Part shown: positions 57,403-64,000 of the stretch, in pieces
Position numbering within the stretch: position 1 is the first letter of the stretch
Layout: each line of letters opens with the position of its first letter
NCBI RefSeq assembly: GCF_026625125.1
Contig: NZ_CP113097.1
Location: forward strand, 4,202,001 to 4,266,000
Length of the DNA stretch: 64,000 bases
Reading direction: 5' to 3'
DNA from: Pseudomonas putida
GTDB taxonomy: Bacteria > Pseudomonadota > Gammaproteobacteria > Pseudomonadales > Pseudomonadaceae
The notes under the pieces: generated by a model
The model's input: only the letters and a program-made list of their open reading frames with translations
What the model was told of the DNA's origin: nothing
Database searches by the model: none
Program-made: the position numbers and the translations under genes

Positions 57403-58059
57403 ATGCAAAAAGTTGTCATTTTCGGAGTGCTGGACACCGCCCAACTGGCGCACTACTACCTGAAAAAAGACCCTGCAGTGGACGTGGTAGGCTTTACCGT
57501 GCACGAACGCTACCTGCCAGAATCGAGAATGTTCGAAGGGCTGCCGGTGGTGCCCTTTGAAACCCTGCAGGACTATTTCCCAAGCACCGACTACAAGCTG
57601 TTTGCGCCCATGACCGGCCGCAAGATGAACCGCCTACGTGAGTCGGTGTACATTCAGGGCAAGCAAAAGGGCTACGACTTCATTAGCTATGTCAGCCCCA
57701 ATGCCACGGTAAACGACAACGTCATCGGTGAGAACTGCTTCATTCTCGAAGACAACACGCTGCAACCATTCACCACCATCGGCAACAATGTGGTGATGTG
57801 GAGCGGCAACCACATAGGCCACCATGGCGAGATCCGCGATCATGTGTTCTTCGCTTCCCACGTGGTCCTCTCCGGGCACTGCCTGGTCGAGCCCTTCGCC
57901 TGGTTCGGCGTCAACGCGACCATCACCAACAATTGCACGATCGGTGCAGGTACCTGCGTCGCCATGGGGGCACTGATTTCAAAAGACACTCAACCCTGGC
58001 AGCTCTACATCGGCGCACCCGCGCGCGCAGTAAAGAGCAGTCAGGAACTGGATTTTTAG
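57403..58059 (+). CDS. NeuD/PglD-type sugar O- or N-acyltransferase
   Basis: Protein of 218 residues. An N-terminal Rossmann-like part (KVVIFGVLDTAQLAHYYL) is followed by a left-handed beta-helix of hexapeptide repeats (about 95-205; VSPNATVNDNVIGENCFILE, then GNHIGHHGEI with the catalytic His). The family acetylates amino or hydroxyl groups of sugars. A partner aminotransferase lies at 61982, so N-acylation of a 4-amino sugar is a fair guess. First gene of the right arm. Confidence 0.87.
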   Translation: MQKVVIFGVLDTAQLAHYYLKKDPAVDVVGFTVHERYLPESRMFEGLPVVPFETLQDYFPSTDYKLFAPMTGRKMNRLRESVYIQGKQKGYDFISYVSPNATVNDNVIGENCFILEDNTLQPFTTIGNNVVMWSGNHIGHHGEIRDHVFFASHVVLSGHCLVEPFAWFGVNATITNNCTIGAGTCVAMGALISKDTQPWQLYIGAPARAVKSSQELDF

Positions 58060-58066
58060 GTAGAGC

Positions 58067-58990
58067 ATGGCCTGGAAAAAACTCGGTAGAACCTTCGACC
58101 CCGATAAAGACTGGGTCGGCTCCCACGCCCAAGTGCCCACCGCGCTGGTGCTGGACGATGTGATTCGGGTATTCATCTCCACCCGCAACAGCGCAGGCAA
58201 AAGCCTGTGCTATGCGGTTGACCTGGACAAGCAGGACCCGCGCACCGTCGTTGCCCGCCACCGCGAACCTTGCCTGGGTTTCGGCGCTCCCGGCACCTTC
58301 GATGACGAAGGCGTGATGCCCAGCTATGCCCTGAAGAAAGATGGCCGTACCTACCTGTACTACAGCGGGTGGAACCAGCGCCTGACCGTGCCCTACCACA
58401 ATGCCATGGGCGTCGCGGTTTCTGACGACGACGGGCTGCACTTCGAAAAACTGTTCGAAGGCCCGATCATGGATCGCACTGCAACCGAGCCCTACCTGGC
58501 CGTGACGCCCACCGTGCTGTTCGATCAAGGCCTGTGGAAGATGTGGTACGTGTCCGGTACACGCTGGCTGGAGGTGGACGGCAAATACGAGCCGTTGTAC
58601 GTGATCAAGTACGCTGAATCCAAAGACGGATTCCAGTTCACCCGATTCGCGCAGCAATGCCTTGAATCGCGCTTTGAGACCGAAGCCTTTTCCCGCCCCT
58701 GCGTCATCAAGGAAAACGGGATTTTCAAGATGTGGTACTGCTCACGCGCATCGCAGGACTACCGCAATGGCGCCGGCTCGTATCGCATACGCTACGCAGA
58801 GTCGCCCGACGGCAAGACCTGGACTCGCTACGACGATGCGGGTATCTCACCGTCAGCCGAAGGCTGGGACTCGCTGATGACCTGCTACCCGTTCATCTTC
58901 CAGAGCGGCGAGCGCACCTACATGCTGTACAACGGCAACCGTTTCGGGACCAGCGGCTTCGGCCTGGCCCAGTGGAGTGATGATGAATAA
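58067..58990 (+). CDS. Beta-propeller glycosidase-like protein
   Basis: Protein of 307 residues with repeated blades (RVFISTRNSAGKSLCYAVDL, TYLYYSGWNQ, LWKMWYVSGTRW, IFKMWYCSRASQ, RTYMLYNGNRFG) as in GH43/GH32-related five-bladed propellers. No signal peptide, so it is cytoplasmic, which is unusual for a hydrolase of external glycans. It may be an inverting hydrolase or phosphorylase, or a non-catalytic binding protein. Starts 7 bases after the acyltransferase gene and overlaps the next one by 8 bases. Confidence 0.8.
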   Translation: MAWKKLGRTFDPDKDWVGSHAQVPTALVLDDVIRVFISTRNSAGKSLCYAVDLDKQDPRTVVARHREPCLGFGAPGTFDDEGVMPSYALKKDGRTYLYYSGWNQRLTVPYHNAMGVAVSDDDGLHFEKLFEGPIMDRTATEPYLAVTPTVLFDQGLWKMWYVSGTRWLEVDGKYEPLYVIKYAESKDGFQFTRFAQQCLESRFETEAFSRPCVIKENGIFKMWYCSRASQDYRNGAGSYRIRYAESPDGKTWTRYDDAGISPSAEGWDSLMTCYPFIFQSGERTYMLYNGNRFGTSGFGLAQWSDDE

Positions 58991-59762
58991 CGAACAGCTT
59001 CAAAACGAAGTCTACAAACTCGAATCCACTGCATCGGATTTGCAGTACGCCTTTCGTGACAAGTTGCGCGACATGTACCTGAACAGCCCGCTCTCTGACG
59101 ACGACGTGCTTTTCAATATCGGCCTTTATACCCGCAGCTCAGTATTGGTGAAGTTCATCGTCTTGAGCGACCTTTACAAACGCTTCAAGCATATCCCGGG
59201 GATGATCTGCGAGTTTGGCACCTGGTACGGCCACAACCTGGTGCTGCTGGAAAACCTGAGGGCCATGTACGAACCGTTCAACAAACAGCGGCAGATCGTC
59301 GGTTTCGACACCTTTGAAGGCTATTGCGCGCCGGGTGAAAAAGACTGCAAGGAGAGCGGTGTGTGGGTTGAGAACTCCTACTCCACCAAAGCCAGCTACA
59401 AGGATTACCTGAGCGAACTGTTGCAGGTGCACGAAGGCAACAACGTGCTGGGACACAAGCGCGGAGTACATCAACTGGTTGCGGGGGACGTCTGTCAGAC
59501 CGCGCCCGAATTCTTCAAGAACAACGGCTCGGCCATCGTCGCTTTCGCCTACTTCGACATGGGTCTGTACGAGCCAACCCTGGCAGCGCTCAAGGCGGTC
59601 AAGCCCCATCTGGTTTCCGGCAGCATGCTATTGATGGATGAGCTGACATGGGCTCAAGCACCAGGCGAAGCGCTGGCCTTCAAAGAAGTCTTCACCCCTG
59701 CTGAATACACCTTGGAGAAGTGCGAGCTGTACCCCTCAAAATGCATCGTCACGATCAGGTGA
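58983..59762 (+). CDS. TylF-like methyltransferase (second)
   Basis: Protein of 259 residues. GMICEFGTWYGHNLVLLENL and IVGFDTFEGYCAPGEK match the SAM-binding part of TylF relatives; the metal-site region AYFDMGLYEPTLAALKAVKP and MLLMDELTWAQAPGEAL follows. Of the three in-frame starts (GTG 58977, ATG 58980, ATG 58983), the last has GGAG at the best distance (5 bases). It overlaps the propeller gene end by 8 bases, so translation is coupled. The substrate is unknown. Confidence 0.83.
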   Translation: MNNEQLQNEVYKLESTASDLQYAFRDKLRDMYLNSPLSDDDVLFNIGLYTRSSVLVKFIVLSDLYKRFKHIPGMICEFGTWYGHNLVLLENLRAMYEPFNKQRQIVGFDTFEGYCAPGEKDCKESGVWVENSYSTKASYKDYLSELLQVHEGNNVLGHKRGVHQLVAGDVCQTAPEFFKNNGSAIVAFAYFDMGLYEPTLAALKAVKPHLVSGSMLLMDELTWAQAPGEALAFKEVFTPAEYTLEKCELYPSKCIVTIR

Positions 59763-59769
59763 AGCGCCT

Positions 59770-60549
59770 ATGATTTCTTCCGAGGTATTCGACCAGCGCA
59801 TGGCGGAACAAGGCTGGGTGATCTTTGAGAAGGCCATCCCGATCACTATCGTCGAGCAGATGCGTAAAGACATCCACGAGGCCTATGCAATCTGCCGCCA
59901 CTACCAGATAAAAAACGGCATCGATCAGGACACCAGTTACACCGTGCACCACCTGATCGGCCAGTTTGGCAGTTTTCTCGACTGTCTGAAGGCCTACCCT
60001 ATCTATGCCTTCATCGAGCGCTATTTCGGCGGGCAGTTCATCCTTAACTCGTATGGCGGCGCCATCAACACCCGCGACAGCCAATCTTACGCCCAGCGCG
60101 TTCACCGTGATATCCGTTCGTTTTCCGGTGACATGCCGTTGCTACTGAACACGCTGGTGATGCTCGACGACTTCACCGCCGCCAATGGCGCGACCTGGAT
60201 GCTCTCCGGTTCGCACAAGGCCGAAGCCAAGCCGACGGACGACTATTTCATGGCCCACGCCGAACAGGCGATCGCACCGGCCGGCAGCATCCTCATGTTC
60301 AACTCCAATGTCTGGCATGCGGGGGGCAGCAACGTTACCGATCAGGTGCGCCGCTCGGTGACGCCAATGTTTTCCAAGCCGTTCATCAAGCAGCAATTCG
60401 ACTACCCGCGGGCCCTGGGCTATGACCTGGGGCCAAACCTCGACCCATTGATGCGCCAGGTCATCGGCTACAACGCGCGGGTACCCGCATCGCTGGACGA
60501 GTGGTATCAGCCACCGGCCAGGCGCATGTATCACTCCAACCAGGGTTAA
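59770..60549 (+). CDS. Phytanoyl-CoA dioxygenase family protein (third)
   Basis: Protein of 259 residues. FDQRMAEQGWVIFEKAI at the N-terminus is family-like. Iron ligands: His and Asp in QRVHRDIRSFSG and the distal His in SNVWHAGGSNVTDQVRRSVT, with Arg for 2-oxoglutarate. LVMLDDFTAANGATWMLSGS is a typical PhyH core strand. It follows the TylF-like gene by 7 bases and precedes the methyltransferase gene by 2. Confidence 0.88.
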   Translation: MISSEVFDQRMAEQGWVIFEKAIPITIVEQMRKDIHEAYAICRHYQIKNGIDQDTSYTVHHLIGQFGSFLDCLKAYPIYAFIERYFGGQFILNSYGGAINTRDSQSYAQRVHRDIRSFSGDMPLLLNTLVMLDDFTAANGATWMLSGSHKAEAKPTDDYFMAHAEQAIAPAGSILMFNSNVWHAGGSNVTDQVRRSVTPMFSKPFIKQQFDYPRALGYDLGPNLDPLMRQVIGYNARVPASLDEWYQPPARRMYHSNQG

Positions 60550-60551
60550 CC

Positions 60552-61280
60552 ATGTCACGAGATCTGAATACCGAGTACCAGGACACGGAAAACCGCCTGT
60601 ACGCCTACGATTTCGACTATATACACCGCGACTACATGCTCAGGGCGCTAAACGGGCAGTTTCGCCCCGGGAATGCGCTGGAAATGGGATGCTATCACGG
60701 CGAGTTCACCAAAAAGTTGCTGCAGGTCTTCGATGACGTGACCGTGCTTGAAGGGGCCTGTGACCTGCTCGAAGTCGCCCGCAAAAACGTTGCCGATTCG
60801 CGCGCAACATTCATCCTGGGTCGGTTCGAAGACACTACCCTGGAACGTCGCTTCGACAACATCTTCCTGATCCATACCCTCGAACATCTGACCGAGCCGC
60901 AGCCGGTGCTCAAGAAGATACGCCAGTGGCTGGCGCCGGGTGGCCGGCTATTCATCGTCGTGCCCAATGCCAATGCGGCGTCGCGGCAGATCGCGGTGAA
61001 CATGGGGCTGATCGACTTCAATGCAGCTGTTACCGATGGCGAGCGCAAGCACGGCCACCGTTGCACTTACAGCCTCGACACACTGGAGCACGAGGCGTTG
61101 CAGGCGGGCTTCGAAGTGACCCAGCGCGGCGGTATCCTGTTCAAGCCGATGGCCAACTTTCAGTTCGATGCAGCCTTGCGTGCCGGTATCATCGACCAGG
61201 CATTCTTCGAGGGCTGTTACAAGATGGGCATGAAATACCCGGACCTCACCGCGAGTATCTATGTAGTCTGCCAGGCTTGA
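60552..61280 (+). CDS. Class I SAM-dependent methyltransferase
   Basis: Protein of 242 residues. Motif I ALEMGCYHGEFTKKLLQVF, an acidic residue ending the next strand (VLEGA), IFLIHTLEHLTEPQPVLKKI and LAPGGRLFIVVPNANA. The last resembles methyltransferases of glycan and small-molecule clusters. ATG at 60552 with AGGG 6 bases upstream. Last gene of the right arm; it ends 3 bases from the convergent WbqC-like gene, with no visible terminator. Confidence 0.88.
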   Translation: MSRDLNTEYQDTENRLYAYDFDYIHRDYMLRALNGQFRPGNALEMGCYHGEFTKKLLQVFDDVTVLEGACDLLEVARKNVADSRATFILGRFEDTTLERRFDNIFLIHTLEHLTEPQPVLKKIRQWLAPGGRLFIVVPNANAASRQIAVNMGLIDFNAAVTDGERKHGHRCTYSLDTLEHEALQAGFEVTQRGGILFKPMANFQFDAALRAGIIDQAFFEGCYKMGMKYPDLTASIYVVCQA

Positions 61281-61283
61281 ACC

Positions 61284-61985
61284 TCAGAGGTAGTCGTAGG
61301 CCGCCAAGTGCGGCCCGATGCCCTCGGCGCCGACCTCCATCAGGGCATCGATGATCGACAGGTACGGTGTGAAACCCCCGCAGCGTTGGCGATAGCCCAT
61401 TACCCGCATACCGATGAAACGCAGATCGATGTTGGCGTCGGCGAACCGCTCCGCCTCATAGAGCGAGCGCCCGCCCTGAGCATTGATATAGCAGGTAGCA
61501 CCTTCGTGGCGGCAAATATCTAGAATCCGCGCCTGCGCTCTAAGTTGAGCATTGCCGTAAGCCTCACTACTCGTAACTAGCCGAGTCGTTTGGCCCATGA
61601 AGTTGGCCAACACCTGAATTTGATGACTCAGAAAACCCGCGAGATTGTTGTCTTCGTGCGCCAGAATACGCTCTATCACTGGAAATACCTGATCAAAGCA
61701 GGGTGCCTTGCGGTAGGCCATTTCCACGCTGCGCAGCATACGTCGTTGCCACTGGGCAGCAGGCGCGATGTCTATTTCGTTGATCTTGCGGTTTTGCGAC
61801 GCCTGCAATAACGGCAGCGTGATCAGCCCTGGCGCCCCGTTGATGAGGATGCGATTGCGGTTGATCCATCCCCGCGTGATGAAGTTAACGTCATCGTAGA
61901 CCACGAAGCAGTCTGCAGCCTTCAATAGTTGCCAATAGCCAATGTAGGGAAACAGGTACGGCTGCATGATCGCCACCCTGGTCAT
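61284..61985 (-). CDS. WbqC family protein
   Basis: Protein of 233 residues with the family opening VAIMQPYLFPYIGYWQLLKA followed by VVYDDVNFITRGWINRNRIL. WbqC genes are found in O-antigen and other glycan clusters, often next to sugar aminotransferases, as here; the reaction is not established to my knowledge, and an acyl or aminoacyl transfer to an amino sugar has been considered. Its ATG overlaps the stop of the aminotransferase gene as ATGA. Confidence 0.88.
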   Translation of the reverse strand: MTRVAIMQPYLFPYIGYWQLLKAADCFVVYDDVNFITRGWINRNRILINGAPGLITLPLLQASQNRKINEIDIAPAAQWQRRMLRSVEMAYRKAPCFDQVFPVIERILAHEDNNLAGFLSHQIQVLANFMGQTTRLVTSSEAYGNAQLRAQARILDICRHEGATCYINAQGGRSLYEAERFADANIDLRFIGMRVMGYRQRCGGFTPYLSIIDALMEVGAEGIGPHLAAYDYL

Positions 61986-63103
61986 GCACTGGCCCCGACG
62001 ATCAAACCGATAATGAAGTCCACGGTGCAGAGATCCAGATCAGGATAGATCGGTAGGCAGATAACCTGCTCCACCGCCTGATGCGCTACTGGCAGGTTGT
62101 CGGCACTGGACGATGGGTACCCGCAGTACATCGGCAAGCCACTTATCAGGGGCTGGAAATAACGCCGCCCATGGATGTTGTGGGCGGCGAGGTGCGAGAA
62201 CAGTGCATCACGGCCAAGCGCAAACTCAGGCCCTACCAGTATCGGGAAGTACGCATGATTGGCGACTGCCTCGCCCCTCCCCTCGATACAGCGAATACCC
62301 GCAATACCCGCAAGGCCTTCGCGATAACGCTGGTCGATCAGCCGCCGTTTCCCCAGCGCCTCATCCAGGCCATCCAGCTGCAACATGCCAAAGGCCGCGT
62401 GAATTTCGCTGAGCTTGCCGTTAGTACCGGTCAGTTCTACGGTACTTCCGTCGGGAGATAGACCGAAGTTCTTCAACTGGTCTATGCGCCGCTTGGTCTC
62501 CTCGTCGCGACAGATGACAGCGCCGCCCTCGAAGGTGCTGAACACCTTGGTAGCGTGAAAGCTCAGGGTCACCAGGTCGCCGTGACGCAGCAGGCTACCG
62601 TTTTCATCCTGCACACCGAAAGCATGAGCCGCGTCATAGATCACCTGCAATCCATGGTGCTCGGCAATCGCGCGTATAGCCTCGACATCACAGGGATGGC
62701 CATAGCAATGTACTGGCAGGATGGCCGTGGTTTTGTCGGTGATGGCCGCTTCGATGCGTGCCGGGTCAAGGTTCAGGGTGTGCGGGTCGATATCGACGAA
62801 TACTGGCGTCAAATTGTTCCATAGCAGCGAATGGGCAGTAGCAACAAAGGAGTAAGGCGTTGTGATCACCTCACCGCTGAGCCCGGCCGCTTGCAACGCT
62901 GTAATCAGCGCCTGACTACCGTTGCAGAATAGCGAAATATGTTCCACGCCCAGGTAAGCGCACAACGCCGCTTCCAGTCGCTGGTGCATGGCTCCGCCAT
63001 TGGTCAGCATGCGGCTGTCCCAAATTTCCCGCAGGTATGGCAAAAAAGCCTCCAGCTCGGGCAACGCAGGCTGGGTCACGAAAACGGGTGGCCGACCAAT
63101 CAT
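61982..63103 (-). CDS. DegT/DnrJ/EryC1/StrS nucleotide-sugar aminotransferase
   Basis: PLP enzyme of 373 residues. The lysine that holds PLP is Lys186 in SFHATKVFSTFEGG; the substrate-side segment YSFVATAHSLLWNNLTPVFV and IYDAAHAFGV are typical. The SFHATK-FSTFEGG form is seen in VioA/FdtB-like 4- or 3-aminotransferases of dTDP-4-keto-6-deoxyglucose and 3-keto isomers. It probably makes the amino sugar used by WbqC, the acyltransferase at 57403 or both. No dTDP-glucose genes are in the window. Confidence 0.9.
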   Translation of the reverse strand: MIGRPPVFVTQPALPELEAFLPYLREIWDSRMLTNGGAMHQRLEAALCAYLGVEHISLFCNGSQALITALQAAGLSGEVITTPYSFVATAHSLLWNNLTPVFVDIDPHTLNLDPARIEAAITDKTTAILPVHCYGHPCDVEAIRAIAEHHGLQVIYDAAHAFGVQDENGSLLRHGDLVTLSFHATKVFSTFEGGAVICRDEETKRRIDQLKNFGLSPDGSTVELTGTNGKLSEIHAAFGMLQLDGLDEALGKRRLIDQRYREGLAGIAGIRCIEGRGEAVANHAYFPILVGPEFALGRDALFSHLAAHNIHGRRYFQPLISGLPMYCGYPSSSADNLPVAHQAVEQVICLPIYPDLDLCTVDFIIGLIVGASA

Positions 63104-63172
63104 GAGCGGTGTTCCTGTGGCCGGCGACGGTGGCCAACCTTGTGTTGTTCAGGCGTGGTCATATGCGCAATG

Positions 63173-64000
63173 TCAAAGCGCCTTGTCGAATTCATGCCGC
63201 GCCCAGAAGTCGCGCATGATTGCCCAGCAGCGTCGGGATTCACCCTGTGCAGCGGCGCCGTAGAGCACCTGACATTGCTCGCCGTGGATGCGGAAGCTAC
63301 TCAGTGGCTGAACCAGATAAACGGTGTTGCCGCGCAGTGCCAGGTTGAGAAAAATCGCTACGTCGGAGGCCCAGGCGATGGGTTGTTCGTCTACCGACAT
63401 GAAATCCGGAGTAATGTCCAGCATGTCAGCGCGGCGGAACATGACCGTGCTTGGCTCGCCAACGAAATTGATCTGCGACTGCATCAGTGCGGTGCCCAGC
63501 GACAGGCCTTCGATCATCGCATCGTCTGCCACGGGGGCTTGGGTTGCTGCGATATCGGCTAGAGGTTCGCCATACTGGTCGATGCGCTGGCGCTTGGAGG
63601 TTACAAGCGTAACGTCTGGATGAGAGCGGAAGCTGTCGAGCATCCGTTCCACGCATTCGAGTTCCAGCAGGTCGTCGTCGTTGAGGAACTTGACGAATTC
63701 GCCACGAGCCTCTTTCAAGCAAAGTACATGGTTTAGACGGCCAATGTCTTTTCCGGCATCAGGGTTGCGCACATAACGCACGCGCGGGTCGTCCTGGCTC
63801 AGGTCGGCGCAGATCTTTTCGATCTCATCAGTCGGGCAGTCGTCGCACACCAGGATTTCCAGGTTGCGGTAAGTCTGGTTAAGCGCGCTGCCCAAGGCGT
63901 CGTATAGGTGTTCGGTTTTGTAGGTCGGCATGACAATGCTGACCAGAGGCTGGGCATCCGCCGCCAATTGACGCTGCGGCTTGCAAAATTCCAGCACTAA
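63173..64000 (-). CDS. GT-2 glycosyltransferase (partial, runs off the right edge)
   Basis: The last about 275 residues of a family 2 glycosyltransferase. PLVSIVMPTYKTEHLYDALG and the acidic FLNDDDLLELE are the nucleotide-sugar and metal motifs. The frame is still open at base 64000; a GTG at 63997 could be a start but has no visible ribosome binding site within the window. The fold part resembles the first domain of the 25373-28954 protein, so this may be the C-terminal module of another multi-domain enzyme. Confidence 0.8.
   Translation of the reverse strand, partial: LVLEFCKPQRQLAADAQPLVSIVMPTYKTEHLYDALGSALNQTYRNLEILVCDDCPTDEIEKICADLSQDDPRVRYVRNPDAGKDIGRLNHVLCLKEARGEFVKFLNDDDLLELECVERMLDSFRSHPDVTLVTSKRQRIDQYGEPLADIAATQAPVADDAMIEGLSLGTALMQSQINFVGEPSTVMFRRADMLDITPDFMSVDEQPIAWASDVAIFLNLALRGNTVYLVQPLSSFRIHGEQCQVLYGAAAQGESRRCWAIMRDFWARHEFDKAL

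Noticed and set aside
54627..64000. Horizontal transfer by an integron, phage or insertion sequence
   Set aside because: Some stretches look less GC-rich by eye, but no integrase, transposase, att-like direct repeat or tRNA was found in the window.

Overview
The window is about 64 kb of high-GC DNA from a fluorescent Pseudomonas, most likely the P. putida group. This rests on the FleQ/FleSR regulators, the flg/fli/che gene order, a bkdR-bkdAA-bkdAB-bkdB-lpdV operon next to flgZ, and REP-type repeats. No tRNA, rRNA, CRISPR array, transposase or phage gene was recognised.

1-7.6 kb (minus strand) holds the flagellar master regulators and filament genes: fleR (cut by the window edge), fleS, fleQ, fliT, fliS, fliD, flaG and the short flagellin fliC. 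Sigma-54, sigma-28 and sigma-70 type promoters and intrinsic terminators are visible between them. 7.6-29 kb is a flagellin glycosylation island, also on the minus strand. It has a Maf-type transferase, a KAS III-like enzyme and a complete CMP-pseudaminic acid pathway (pseB, pseC, pseF, a fused pseG-pseH, pseI). It also has a 970-residue glycosyltransferase, a second sugar cassette (rfbF, rfbG, an RmlC-like epimerase, two C-methyltransferase-type proteins, a reductase/epimerase, a CmcI-like methyltransferase) and a three-domain glycosyltransferase of about 1193 residues.

29-43 kb (minus) carries flgL, K, J, I, H, G, F, a small exported protein, flgE, D, C, B, then cheR and cheV. Divergent from cheV are flgA, flgM, flgN and the PilZ protein flgZ (plus). 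46-54.5 kb is metabolic: an MFS transporter, a glutamine-synthetase-like enzyme, the Lrp-type activator bkdR and the branched-chain keto acid dehydrogenase operon, closed by a strong terminator.

54.6-64 kb is an accessory island. Two divergent arms each contain TylF-type methyltransferase and phytanoyl-CoA-dioxygenase-like genes; one arm adds a NeuD-like acyltransferase, a beta-propeller protein and another methyltransferase. These are followed by a WbqC-like gene, a sugar aminotransferase and a glycosyltransferase that runs off the window. It looks like a pathway for a heavily modified sugar or surface glycan; its product cannot be named from sequence.

The sequence supports a familiar regulatory design: FleQ with sigma-54 drives fleSR, FleR with sigma-54 is expected to drive flgB and flgF, and sigma-28 (held by FlgM) drives fliC, fliS and flgM. 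The least described parts are the CDP-sugar cassette inside the flagellar cluster and the TylF/dioxygenase island at the right end.
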